Both the position numbers and the translations under genes were made by a program. Positions 1 to 8,148 of a stretch of 64,000 bases of DNA are shown one piece after another (positions within the stretch are counted from its first letter, which is position 1; each line of letters starts with the position of its first letter). The notes under the pieces were generated by a model, which was not told the DNA's origin, searched no databases, and was given only the letters and a program-made list of their open reading frames with translations. The DNA is from Microbacterium lacticum (GTDB lineage: Bacteria; Actinomycetota; Actinomycetes; Actinomycetales; Microbacteriaceae), in assembly GCF_006716815.1 (NCBI RefSeq), contig NZ_VFPS01000001.1, positions 434,001 through 498,000 on the forward strand. Reading direction: 5' to 3'.

Positions 1-87
1 GGCATCATCCTGTTCTTCCTCACCCGGCTCGACGTCGAGAAGGCCAACCGGGCGCTGCGCACGTCGGCAGACCGCGTGACCGCGTGA
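1..87 (+). CDS. C-terminus of a probable sugar transporter (partial)
   Basis: Frame 1 is open from the window edge to a TGA at 85-87 and encodes 28 residues. They form a hydrophobic end (GIILFFLTRLD) followed by a charged, Asn-Arg-rich tail (VEKANRALRTS). This is what the last membrane helix and cytoplasmic tail of an MFS or GPH-type sugar symporter look like. The gene lies 45 bp upstream of galE on the same strand, which fits a galactose or galactoside uptake operon. With so few residues the family is only suggested. Confidence 0.4.
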   Translation, partial: GIILFFLTRLDVEKANRALRTSADRVTA

Positions 88-132
88 GCACCAGCACCCT
101 CTTCGAGCATCCCCAGAGACACAGGAGAAGAC

Positions 133-1128
133 ATGTCGTGGTTGGTCACCGGCGGAGCCGGCTACATCGGGTCGCACGTCGTGCGGGCCTTCATCGAGCA
201 GGGCATCACCCCGATCGTGGTCGACGACCTGTCCAGCGGCCACCGGGAATTCGTGCCCGACGGCGTCGACTTCGTCGAAGGCCAGGTGCAGGACACCTCG
301 CTGCTGGAGCGGACGATGCGTGAGCACGACGTCGAGGGCGTGATGCACATCGCTGGGTACAAGTACGCCGGCGTGTCGGTCGCCCGGCCGCTGCACACCT
401 ACAGCCAGAACGTGCAGGGCACCGCGGCGGTGCTGGAGGCGATGCAGCGCGTCGGCGTCAGCCGAATCGTGTTCTCCAGCTCGGCGGCCGTCTACGGCAC
501 CCCCGACGTCGACCTGGTCACCGAGGACCAGCCCACCGCCCCCAAGTCGCCCTACGGCCAGAGCAAGCTGATCGGCGAGTGGCTGCTGGCCGACCAGGCC
601 CGCGCGCTGGAGCTCACCGACGGTGCCACGCCGCTGCAGCACGTCAGCCTGCGCTACTTCAACGTCGTCGGCTCCGGCACCGACGAGGTCTACGACACCA
701 GCCCGCACAACCTGTTCCCGCTGGTCATCGAGGCGCTCATCGAGGGCCGCACGCCCCGCATCAACGGCACCGACTACCCGACGCCGGACGGCACCTGCGT
801 GCGCGACTACGTCCACGTCGCCGACTTGGCCACCAGCCACGTCGCCGCCGCGACGGCGATGGCCGAGGGGCGCGAGCTGCGGCCGGTGTACAACCTGGGC
901 AGCGGCGACGGGCTCTCGGTGCGCGAGATCATGGACGCGATGCAGCGTGGCACCGGCCACACCTTCGAGCCGGTGATCGGCGAGCGCCGCCCCGGCGACC
1001 CGGCGCGCATCGTCGCCAACGGGGACGCCGCCGCCCGCGACCTGGACTGGCGGATGCGCCACTCCATCGACGACATGGTCACCTCGGCGTGGCAGGCGCG
1101 CACCGCCCATCCCGACATAAGCGAGTGA
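133..1128 (+). CDS. galE: UDP-glucose 4-epimerase
   Basis: The 331-residue protein would interconvert UDP-galactose and UDP-glucose (Leloir pathway) in the cytoplasm. It is an extended short-chain dehydrogenase: the N-terminal NAD-binding loop is GGAGYIGS (about residues 7-14), and the catalytic Ser/Tyr-Lys lie in FSSSAAVYG and SPYGQSK (about residues 115-150). The end (GERRPGDPARIVAN) is typical of GalE. The ATG follows AGGAGAAG at 122-129. Length is normal for actinobacterial GalE (320-340). It follows a transporter tail, and another gene began about 100 bp downstream before it was lost at the ISL3 element, so galE looks like a surviving piece of a sugar operon. Confidence 0.93.
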   Translation: MSWLVTGGAGYIGSHVVRAFIEQGITPIVVDDLSSGHREFVPDGVDFVEGQVQDTSLLERTMREHDVEGVMHIAGYKYAGVSVARPLHTYSQNVQGTAAVLEAMQRVGVSRIVFSSSAAVYGTPDVDLVTEDQPTAPKSPYGQSKLIGEWLLADQARALELTDGATPLQHVSLRYFNVVGSGTDEVYDTSPHNLFPLVIEALIEGRTPRINGTDYPTPDGTCVRDYVHVADLATSHVAAATAMAEGRELRPVYNLGSGDGLSVREIMDAMQRGTGHTFEPVIGERRPGDPARIVANGDAAARDLDWRMRHSIDDMVTSAWQARTAHPDISE

Positions 1129-1233
1129 GACCCGCTGACCACGGCACCTGCCTCATCGGGACACGACACGCCTCACCCCACCCGCGATGTCGACCACCCG
1201 AACCCGCACCCAGTTGACCAGGAGAAGTACTCA

Positions 1234-1269
1234 GTGGCAGACGTTTTCCAACCACCGGGTATCTTAATC
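1234..1269 (+). pseudogene. First 12 codons of a lost gene, cut off at the ISL3 element
   Basis: A good ribosome-binding site (AGGAGAA at about 1220-1226) precedes a GTG at 1234. The reading begins VADVFQPPGILI and enters the ISL3 left end at 1270, stopping a few codons later. The spacing after galE suggests the next operon gene, possibly for galactose metabolism, but 12 residues do not identify it. The sequence on the far side of the ISL3 element does not continue this gene, so it was removed by a deletion or rearrangement and not merely split. Confidence 0.45.
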
Positions 1270-2684
1270 GGCTCATCACAGATGAGGGTGTAGCTGGGGC
1301 GGTGGCCAGGTAGGGGCCGAGGTCTCCCGATGATGGGGGTTCCTACACCTTCCATCCAGAAGACCTCGACTTGTCTGACGCTACCTTCGCTTGCCCCGAC
1401 CTGACCAAGTTCTGTCGGCTCGACGACCTCGGGCTCGTCGTCACCGGGCAACGGATCGAGCCCGACCGTGCCGTTCTCGCGTGCCGGGTCGTCGACGACG
1501 ACCGCTGGTGCCGCGGCTGCGGCTGTGAAGGCAGCCCGCGCGACTCGGTCACGCGCGAGCTCGCCCACGCCCCGCAGGGCTGGCGGCCGACGACCTTGGT
1601 CGTGACGGTCCGTCGGTACCGGTGCACCGGCTGCACCCGCGTGTGGCGCCAAGACACCAGCGCGGCGGCCGAACCGCGGGCCAAGCTGTCCCGTGCTGGG
1701 CTGCGGTGGGCGCTGGAAGGGATCGTGGTCCAGCACCTCACCGTGGCCCGGGTCGCCGAAGGACTCGGCGTCGCCTGGAACACCGCCAACGACGCGGTCC
1801 TGGCCGAAGGCAAGCGGCTGCTGATCAACGACCCGGCCCGATTCGACGGCGTCAAGGTCATCGGAGTCGACGAACTCGTGTGGCGCCACACCCGCCGCGG
1901 CGACAAGTACGTCACCGTGATCATCGACCTCACCCCTGTCCGTGACGGCACTGGCCCCGCCCGGCTGCTCGACATGGTCGAGGGCCGCTCCAAGCAGGCG
2001 TTCAAGTCCTGGCTCGCCGACCGGCCGCAGTCGTGGCGCGACGCCGTGCAGGTCGTCGCGATGGACGGGTTCACCGGCTTCAAGACCGCCGCGGTCGAGG
2101 AGTTGCCCGACGTGGTCACCGTGATGGACCCCTTCCACGTCACCAGGCTCGCGGGCGAGGCACTGGACGTGTGCCGCCGTCGGGTCCAACAAGCCATCCA
2201 CGGGCACCGCGGGATGAAGGGCGACCCGCTCTACTCGGCGCGACGCACGCTGGGCACCGGCGCCGACCTGCTCACAGACAAGCAGGCAACCCGACTCAGG
2301 TCCTTGTTCGCCGACGACAACCACGTCGAGGTCGAGGCGACCTGGGGCGTCTACCAGAGGATGATCGCTGCCTACCGGCACGAGGACCGAAGCCGTGGCC
2401 GTGAGCTGATGGCCAAGTTGATCGACGACCTCAGCGCCGGCGTGCCGACGGTCCTGGTCGAGATCACCAAGCTCGGCAGAACCCTGAAGAAGCGCGCCGC
2501 CGACGTCCTGGCCTACTTCGACCAGCCCGGCACCAGCAACGGCCCAACGGAGGCGATCAAGGGCAGGCTCGAGCACCTGCGCGGCTCCGCGCTCGGGTTC
2601 CGCAACCTGACCAGCTACATCGCCAGATCGCTGCTCGAGACCGGAGGGTTCAGGCCGCAACTACACCCTCGATTGTGAAGAGCC
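1270..2684 (+). mobile_element. ISL3-family insertion sequence, copy 1
   Basis: The ends are imperfect terminal inverted repeats. The left end reads GGCTCATCACAG and then GAGGGTGTAG; the right end, read inward, starts GGCTCTTCACAA and then GAGGGTGTAG. They match at 20 of the first 24 positions. The element is 1415 bp with one intact transposase gene. ISL3 elements normally duplicate 8 bp, but the flanks differ (TCTTAATC on the left, AGATAAGT on the right), so the DNA on one side has been replaced since insertion. Confidence 0.9.
1371..2678 (+). CDS. ISL3-family transposase
   Basis: The 435-residue DDE transposase has an N-terminal zinc-binding pair of CxxC motifs (CRGCGC and CTGC, residues 45-85), a helix-turn-helix stretch (VARVAEGLGVAWNTANDAV) and a DDE core: first Asp in VIGVDELVWRH, second in VVAMDGFTGFK, and the Glu in SNGPTEAIKGRLEHLRG. 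The best start is TTG at 1371 (MSDATFACPDLTKFC), which aligns with the TTG start of the second copy. The reading frame is complete and the catalytic residues are present, so it may be active. Confidence 0.92.
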   Translation: MSDATFACPDLTKFCRLDDLGLVVTGQRIEPDRAVLACRVVDDDRWCRGCGCEGSPRDSVTRELAHAPQGWRPTTLVVTVRRYRCTGCTRVWRQDTSAAAEPRAKLSRAGLRWALEGIVVQHLTVARVAEGLGVAWNTANDAVLAEGKRLLINDPARFDGVKVIGVDELVWRHTRRGDKYVTVIIDLTPVRDGTGPARLLDMVEGRSKQAFKSWLADRPQSWRDAVQVVAMDGFTGFKTAAVEELPDVVTVMDPFHVTRLAGEALDVCRRRVQQAIHGHRGMKGDPLYSARRTLGTGADLLTDKQATRLRSLFADDNHVEVEATWGVYQRMIAAYRHEDRSRGRELMAKLIDDLSAGVPTVLVEITKLGRTLKKRAADVLAYFDQPGTSNGPTEAIKGRLEHLRGSALGFRNLTSYIARSLLETGGFRPQLHPRL

Positions 2685-2713
2685 AGATAAGTCGGGTGAG
2701 ACCATGCGCCAAC

Positions 2714-2721
2714 AGATCAAG
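2714..2721. repeat. Left target-site duplication of the IS256 element
   Basis: The octamer AGATCAAG abuts the IS256 left end and is repeated exactly at 7501-7508 after the right end. Eight bp is the usual duplication length for IS256. Confidence 0.93.
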
Positions 2722-2777
2722 GGGACTGTCTGAATAACGGTGTGTGAGGGTCCGGCCTGATCCGAAAGGAGATGGCC

Positions 2778-3532
2778 GTGGCTGACACGACCAAGATGTT
2801 GGACGAGACGATGATTGATCCCGTGACCGGGGAGATCATCGATCAGAAGGACCTCGCGGAGCGGTTGCTCGCGCAGGCGAAGGAACAGGGCGTGAGCCTG
2901 GTGGGCCCGGGAGGGCTGCTGAACCAGCTCACCAAGAGTGTGCTCGAGACGGCGTTGAACGCTGAGCTGACCGAGCATCTCGGCCATGATCACGGCGGGA
3001 CGCCGACGGCCGCGAATATGCGCAACGGGACGCGGGTCAAGACGGTGTTGACCGAGATCGGCCCGGTGGAGATCGAGGTCCCCAGGGATCGGGATGGGTC
3101 GTTCGAGCCGGTCATCGTCCCCAAACGGAAACGCCGCCTCGAGGGGATCGATCAGATCGTGCTTTCCCTCTCGTCCCGCGGGCTCACGACAGGTGAGATC
3201 GCGGCGCACTTCGACGAGGTCTACGGGGCGAAGGTCTCCAAGGACACCATCAGCCGGATCACGGAGAAAGTCGCCGGGGAGCTCGCGGAGTGGTCCGCGC
3301 GACCGTTGGACGCGCTCTACCCGGTGATCTTCGTCGACGCGATCGTCGTCAAAGTCCGCGACGGGCAGGTCCGCAACACCCCGTTCTACGTCGTGATGGG
3401 CGTCACCACGGCCGGGGAACGGGAGATCCTGGGGATCTGGGCCGGTGATGGCGGCGAAGGCGCAAGGTTCTGGCTGCAGGTGTTCACGGAGCTGAAGAAC
3501 CGTGGCGTCGAGGATGTCCTGATCGCCGTCTG
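2778..3532 (+). pseudogene. IS256-family transposase, N-terminal part (interrupted)
   Basis: This is the first part of a mutator-type DDE transposase. It contains the first catalytic Asp in FVDAIVVKVRD, and the frame runs to GVEDVLIAV before the RIT insertion. The frame also opens at ATG 2772, but GTG 2778 has the better spacing from AAAGGAG. After the insertion point the frame runs on through the RIT inverted repeat to a stop at 3612-3614. Joined to 6930-7458, the protein would be about 427-429 residues, the normal family length. Confidence 0.93.
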
Positions 3533-3616
3533 TTATGCCGTGGTCGTGGTTATGCCGATGATGCTCGGGCGGTCCTGGTCAGCGGCGGTGGCCGGGCTGC
3601 GGTTGTCGGCATAATC
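3527..3616. repeat. RIT left terminal inverted repeat (90 bp)
   Basis: It matches the reverse complement of 6814-6903 with only 4 differences. It begins with the core CGTCTG and carries the octamer TTATGCCG at 3533 and 3550 and its complement CGGCATAA at 3607. These repeated octamers are the likely recombinase-binding sites. The last recombinase gene ends inside it (stop at 3615-3617). Confidence 0.93.
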
Positions 3617-4607
3617 AGAGCCGGTCGAGGAACGCCAGGAGCGTGTCGCTGGGCTGGTAGCGCGGGCTGGGGCTGGTGCCGACCGGTGTGGTCTTCGCGA
3701 TCGCTTGCTCCTTGATGGTCATGTCGGCGTGGATGTAGATGCTGGTCGTGGCGACGTTCTCGTGCCCGAGCCAGAGCGCGATCACGGTCGCGTCGACGCC
3801 CGCGTGCAGCAGCCGCATCGCTGCGGTGTGACGCAGCGTGTGGACGGTGACGTTCTTTCCCGTCAGTGACGGGCAGGACTTGGCCGCTCCCGCGGTGGTG
3901 TGGCGGAGCCTGGCTTCGACCGCGTCGCGGCTCAGGCGCCGGCCTGTGGTCGTCGCGAACAGCGGCTCCGTGCCGGGGGTGGCGCGTTCGGTGATCCAGG
4001 CGTTCATGATCGCGATGGTGTCGGGCAGCAGCGGGGTGGCGCGTTCCTTACGGCCCTTGCCGAGGCAGTGGACGTGCGCGCCGGTCCCGGTGCGGATGTC
4101 GGCGAGGTTCAGCCCGGTCAGCTCGCTGACACGCAGCCCGGTCTGGATCGCGAGGGCGAACATCGCGTGGTCGCGTCTTCCGGTGCGGGTGGTCTGGTCG
4201 CAGGCGTCCAGCAGCGCGGTGGTCTCGGCGTCGGTGAGCCAGGTGACGAGGTTGCGCTGGATTCTCGCGGCGGGGATCGCGAGGACCCGGGCGATGGTGT
4301 CGGCGTGCTCTGGATGCCGCAGTGCGGCGTAGGAGAACAGTGAGTGGATCGCTGCGAGCCTCGCGTTGCGGGTGCGGGGACTGTTGCCCCGCTCGTGTTC
4401 GAGATGACTGAGGAACCCGCCGATTCGGGTCGCGTCGAGATCGCCGATGTCCAGGCCCGCAGGTGCCGTCCCGGTGTGCTCGTGAAGGTAGGCGAGCAGG
4501 AGCCTGAACGTGTCGCGGTAGGCGGCGATTGTGTTCGCGCTGGCGTGGCGTTGAGTGATGAGCCGGTCGGTGAAGAACGCCTGCAGCAGCGGAGCGAACG
4601 CGGTCAT
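3615..4607 (-). CDS. Tyrosine recombinase, third gene of the RIT element
   Basis: This 330-residue phage-integrase-family recombinase has an N-terminal SAM-like core-binding domain (about residues 5-105) and a C-terminal catalytic domain. The catalytic residues are Arg in TGLRVSELTGL, Lys in GKGRKER, His-x-x-Arg in HTLRHTAAMRLL, His in LGHENVATTS and Tyr in SIYIHAD. Its ATG overlaps the stop of the preceding gene (ATGA at 4604-4607). It is transcribed last, toward 3616. In RIT elements the three recombinases probably act together, but the role of each is not established. Confidence 0.92.
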   Translation of the reverse strand: MTAFAPLLQAFFTDRLITQRHASANTIAAYRDTFRLLLAYLHEHTGTAPAGLDIGDLDATRIGGFLSHLEHERGNSPRTRNARLAAIHSLFSYAALRHPEHADTIARVLAIPAARIQRNLVTWLTDAETTALLDACDQTTRTGRRDHAMFALAIQTGLRVSELTGLNLADIRTGTGAHVHCLGKGRKERATPLLPDTIAIMNAWITERATPGTEPLFATTTGRRLSRDAVEARLRHTTAGAAKSCPSLTGKNVTVHTLRHTAAMRLLHAGVDATVIALWLGHENVATTSIYIHADMTIKEQAIAKTTPVGTSPSPRYQPSDTLLAFLDRL

Positions 4608-5539
4608 GTGCGCGCCTCCCGCGTCGTCTGCTGCGCGATGTTGAGCATGCGGGCGGCGTGGGCGAGCAGCTCCGGGACGGTGGTGAGATACCAGTAGGTG
4701 TTGGCCGGGTTGCTGTGGCCGAGGTAGGTCGACAGCCTCGGCAGCAGGCCCGCGACGTCCGCCCCCTCGCGATACCAGCCCAGCAGCGTCGTGACCGCGA
4801 ACGTGTGCCGCAGATCGTGCATCCGCGGCCTGGCCCCGCCCGCGGTCAGGCCAGCGGCCTCGCGGGCCCGCTCGAACGCATACTGCGTGTTGCAGCGAGA
4901 CAGCCGCCTGCCGCGGTGATCAATGAAGAACGCCGCGGACTGCGCCGTGCGATCGGCGCGCCGGGCGGCATACTCGGTGAGCGTCGCCGCTGTCGTGGCA
5001 TGGACGGGGACGAGCCGGGGGTCGCGGGACTTGCCGCGGCTGACCGTGATGATCCCGGCGTCCAGGTCGACCTCGTCGGCGTCGAGCGCGAGGAGTTCCC
5101 CGACTCTCATGCCCGTCGCCGCGAGGAGCCCGAACACGACCGGGAAGATCCGCGAACGCTCGTATCGCCGCAGCCGGCCAGCCGCTTCCAGCAGACCGGT
5201 GATCTCGCCGGGCGTGTAGATGTAGGGCGTGGTCCGTCGCGTCTGGTGCGAGAACACCGCCGCGGGCGGGACCTCGTGGGCTGGGTCGAGGGCGTGCATG
5301 TAGGCGGCGAACGAGCGCACCGCCCTCATCCTCACTGCCGCGCGTGATGCTCCGGCCCCGCCGTCGGGGCGAGGCAGACCGGCCCAGTCGATCATCGCCG
5401 TCGTCGTCAGGAGCCTGGCCCCGGCGGCGTTCAGGTGCGTCGTGAACTGTCCGAGGAGGTGCTCGTCCCAGACCAGGGTGAATCCGAGCTGGCGGCGCAG
5501 CCGCAAGTAGTCATCGACGTGCGCTTCCCAGGCGATCAT
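4604..5539 (-). CDS. Tyrosine recombinase, second gene of the RIT element
   Basis: This 311-residue tyrosine recombinase has catalytic Arg in TGMRVGELLAL, Lys in RGKSRDPRLVP, His-x-x-Arg in HDLRHTFAV, His in LGHSNPANT and a terminal Tyr in NTYWYL. It overlaps both neighbours by 4 bp (ATGA), so the three are almost certainly translated from one message. It is the smallest of the three, as usual for the middle RIT gene. Confidence 0.92.
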   Translation of the reverse strand: MIAWEAHVDDYLRLRRQLGFTLVWDEHLLGQFTTHLNAAGARLLTTTAMIDWAGLPRPDGGAGASRAAVRMRAVRSFAAYMHALDPAHEVPPAAVFSHQTRRTTPYIYTPGEITGLLEAAGRLRRYERSRIFPVVFGLLAATGMRVGELLALDADEVDLDAGIITVSRGKSRDPRLVPVHATTAATLTEYAARRADRTAQSAAFFIDHRGRRLSRCNTQYAFERAREAAGLTAGGARPRMHDLRHTFAVTTLLGWYREGADVAGLLPRLSTYLGHSNPANTYWYLTTVPELLAHAARMLNIAQQTTREART

Positions 5540-6762
5540 GACCGACCGCCGCCCGTCATGGCGGGCCAGGGTTGCGCCAGGTCGCGCAGCGCCGTGACAT
5601 CGACGCGCGCGTAGCCCGCGGTTGTCAGCGCCGTCTCGTGTCTCAGCACTTGCCCGATCGCGTCCAGCGGGACCGCGGCGGCGACCATCTGCTCGCCGAG
5701 GGTGTGCCGCAGCCGGTGCGCCCCGAACCTCGCCAGGCTCGCCCGGTCGCAGGCGCGTTCGACGATCCCGCCGACCGCTTCCCGTGTCAAGGGACGAAGC
5801 GGCGCGCGGTCGGCGGCGAACACCTCCCGGAACCCGACTCCGGCAGGGCGCGCCTCTTGCAGGTAGGCGACGACCGCTTCACCGACCTCGGCGGGCAGCG
5901 GGAGCCGCTCGTCACGATTGCCCTTGCCCCGCACGAGAATCTCGCCACGGCGCCAGTCGAGGTCGTCCAGTCGGAGCCGGGCGACCTCGATCGCACGCAG
6001 CCCGAGGTGGGCCAGGAGCAAGAGCACCGCGTGGTCGCGCAGTCCCGCGCTGGTGTCACGGTCGCAAGAGACCAAGAGTGCAGCCACCTCGTCGCGACTC
6101 GCGCCGACGGGAAGGCGGGAGGGTTGCGGGGAACGGATCACCAGCGTCGCCGCCGAAAGGTCGTGACTCGTCACACCGGTGATGAAGAAGAACCTCAGCA
6201 GCGCCCGGAGCGTGTATCCGAACGCCTTCACCGACACCGGGCGACGGGTGACGCCCTCGTCCAATAGCGCCCGCGTCACCTCCGCCGCGGTCAACGCGAC
6301 CGCTCCTTCTGGCGGGGCATACCCGGCGAGGAACCTGCGCGCCCGGGCCACGTTTGCCGCGATCGTGGACGCCGCCAGGTGACGCTCAACGCGCAGATAC
6401 CCCTCAAACCCGACCAACTCCACCGGATCCGTAGCCGTCGGCGCGATGGTCGCCGCGGCCGGGATCACGCCCTCGTAGGCGAGCCATTCCAGCGTCGGGC
6501 CAAGCGCCTTTCGCGAGAACAGGCCCGTGTGGGTGCGGCGCCGCTCAGCGAGGAACACCTCGACCTGCCCCGCCGTCAACTCGCCCACCGCGATGCCCCG
6601 CGCCTGCAGCCACCGGGACAGATGGGCCAGCAGCCGCAACTGGTTCATCAGCGACTTCCGCGTGAACCCCCGCCGGACAAGTTCGTCCTCGAACCGGCGG
6701 GCTATGTCTTCCAGTGGACCGGCGATGAGCACACCGCGTCCCTCGATCTCGATCCTGACCAT
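5536..6762 (-). CDS. Tyrosine recombinase, first gene of the RIT element
   Basis: The 408-residue recombinase begins at the ATG at 6760-6762 (MVRIEIEGRGVLI), which follows AGGAG by 7 bp; an in-frame TTG lies 21 bp further up without a good site. The long N-terminal part (about 200 residues) has two SAM-like core-binding segments. Catalytic residues are Arg in LGLRAIEVARL, Lys in GKGNRDERLPL, His-x-x-Arg in HRLRHTLGEQM, His in LRHETALTT and Tyr in AGYARVD. The start lies about 50 bp inside the right inverted repeat, so the promoter must overlap the repeat region. Confidence 0.92.
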   Translation of the reverse strand: MVRIEIEGRGVLIAGPLEDIARRFEDELVRRGFTRKSLMNQLRLLAHLSRWLQARGIAVGELTAGQVEVFLAERRRTHTGLFSRKALGPTLEWLAYEGVIPAAATIAPTATDPVELVGFEGYLRVERHLAASTIAANVARARRFLAGYAPPEGAVALTAAEVTRALLDEGVTRRPVSVKAFGYTLRALLRFFFITGVTSHDLSAATLVIRSPQPSRLPVGASRDEVAALLVSCDRDTSAGLRDHAVLLLLAHLGLRAIEVARLRLDDLDWRRGEILVRGKGNRDERLPLPAEVGEAVVAYLQEARPAGVGFREVFAADRAPLRPLTREAVGGIVERACDRASLARFGAHRLRHTLGEQMVAAAVPLDAIGQVLRHETALTTAGYARVDVTALRDLAQPWPAMTGGGRS

Positions 6763-6813
6763 GATCAACTCCTGTCTCCTCAAGTTGAGAAGACCAGCCG
6801 ATCAGGATCACAC

Positions 6814-6903
6814 GATTATGCCGACAACCGGAGCCCGCCCACCGCCGCTGACCAGGACCGCCCGAGCATCATCGGCATAACCGCGAGCACGGCATAACAG
6901 ACG
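6814..6903. repeat. RIT right terminal inverted repeat (90 bp)
   Basis: It is the inverted partner of 3527-3616, with 4 mismatches in 90. It ends in CAGACG, the complement of the core CGTCTG. It lies upstream of the three genes. Confidence 0.93.
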
Positions 6904-6923
6904 TTATGCCGATGTCGGCATAG
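6904..6923. repeat. Extra palindromic motif at the right RIT end
   Basis: Twenty bp lie outside the right inverted repeat but inside the duplicated core. They hold TATGCCGATGTCGGCATA, nearly perfectly palindromic and built from the same TTATGCCG octamer. The left end lacks it, so the element is asymmetric. Confidence 0.8.
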
Positions 6924-6929
6924 CGTCTG

Positions 6930-7458
6930 CGACGGGCTGAAGGGACTCCCCGAAGCGATCAACACGACGTGGGAGCAGGCGGTTGTGCAGCAGTGCATCG
7001 TGCACCTGATCCGCAACAGCTTCCGCTACGCCGGCCGCCAACACCGCGACGCGATCGTGAAGGCGCTCAGACCGGTCTACACGGCCCCGTCCGAGCAGGC
7101 CGCGAAAGACAGGTTCGAAGAGTTCGCCGCCGAGTGGGGTGGGCGATACCCGGCGATCATCCAGCTCTGGAAGAGCGGCTGGGCGGAGTTCGTGCCGTTC
7201 CTCGAGTACGACGTCGAGATACGGAGGGTGATCTGCACGACGAACGCGATCGAATCGATCAACGCCCGATACCGCAGGGCGGTCCGGGCGCGCGGGCACT
7301 TCCCGAACGAGCAAGCCGCGTTGAAGTGTCTCTACCTCGTGACCCGCTCGCTTGACCCCACCGGCGGCGGCAGGGCACGCTGGGTGATCAGGTGGAAGCC
7401 AGCGCTCAACGCGTTCGCGATCACCTTCGCCGGACGGTTCGAGAGAACCACCTACTAA
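6930..7458 (+). pseudogene. IS256-family transposase, C-terminal part
   Basis: The reading resumes with the second half of a Cys codon followed by the catalytic Asp of the conserved CDGLKGLPEAI motif. It continues through QQCIVHLIRNSFRY and ends after the Glu in TTNAIESINARYRRAV. A TAA at 7456-7458 closes the gene about 40 bp before the right IS end. Separated from its N-terminus by 3.4 kb, it cannot make an active transposase unless the RIT element leaves. Confidence 0.93.
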
Positions 7459-7500
7459 TGAAAACCGCCGGACCCCACACACCGTTTATCGGACAGACCC

Positions 7501-7508
7501 AGATCAAG
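7501..7508. repeat. Right target-site duplication of the IS256 element
   Basis: AGATCAAG, identical to 2714-2721. Confidence 0.93.
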
Positions 7509-8148
7509 CGTGGTGGAGCTCATGGCAAACCAACGGTTTCGGATGATCTCGTCGTTGATCTTGCGGAATGGGCTACGGATGAGAAGGTGGAGCATGCTGA
7601 AGGGGTTGTTGTTAGAGAGCCAGAGGATCTTGTGCCCTTGAATGTTGCCATCGCTTCGGCTCGTCGCTACGCTCAACGATTCTTAGGTGTGGATGATGAA
7701 TTGATGAACAGTTTCGCTGTTGACACTGTTGCTGGCCTAGTTGCGGAGAAAGGCGGCAGTTTGTGGGATGCTCTATCGGAAGCGTTCGAAGATCATTTTG
7801 AAACTGGGATCGGAAAGGTCGGATTTGCGAAAGAGCTGATTGGATATCTGGACGAATCAGAGGCTTCGGGAGGATCGCGGCCTACTGGTGTACCCGCTCT
7901 CGATGACAACTTTGGGGCTCTCATAGAGAGGCTCGCTGATGCCCTTGCACTTGCGCGTCAAAACGAATCTGATGCGCGCCGTGACAATCGGCTCGAACGG
8001 ATCGTCGATTCCTTTAGAGCAGACTACCCAACCGGATGCACCCGCGATGTTGCTTCAACTACCCTTCGGAGGATCGATGCAGCGGTAGACGATACGGTTG
8101 CTGGCGATGTCGTTCACTCGGGCACGATGAGAATGAGGCGAGATTTCA
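7509..8148 (+). pseudogene. Unrecognised gene fragment, interrupted by IS256 and cut off by ISL3
   Basis: Removing the IS256 and one duplication joins 2704-2721 (ATG, six codons MRQQIK) to 7509 onward (RGGAHGKPTVSDDLVVDLAEW) in one open frame. The frame also continues upstream of 2704 to the ISL3 end, so ATG 2704 is not proven as the start. The product is soluble, acidic and mostly helical, with no family I recognise. It is cut at 8148 by the second ISL3 element, and the far part is absent. GC is about half (53% in the line 7561-7620 by direct count) against about 70% in the backbone, so the gene came from a different genome. It is the only non-transposon cargo between the two ISL3 copies. 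Confidence 0.75.

Larger units (their letters stand above)
3533..6923 (-). mobile_element. Recombinase-in-trio (RIT) element inserted in the IS256 transposase
   Basis: Three tyrosine recombinase genes on the minus strand overlap each other by 4 bp and fill a 3.4-kb unit between 90-bp inverted repeats. This is the defining layout of RIT elements. The hexamer CGTCTG is present once on each side (3527-3532 and 6924-6929). Deleting 3533-6929 restores the IS256 codons for Val-Cys-Asp-Gly exactly. All three proteins keep the Arg/Lys/His-Arg/Tyr catalytic set, so the element looks intact. Confidence 0.92.
2722..7500. mobile_element. IS256-family insertion sequence, split by a RIT element
   Basis: The outer ends are inverted repeats beginning GGGACTGTCTGA (left) and GGGTCTGTCCGA (right, read inward), both continuing to ACGGTGTGTG; 21 of the first 25 positions match. 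A perfect 8-bp duplication flanks the element. Removing the RIT insertion and one copy of its 6-bp core leaves 1382 bp, a normal IS256 size, with a continuous transposase frame. The order of events is therefore readable: IS256 entered a host gene, then RIT entered the IS256. Confidence 0.93.
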
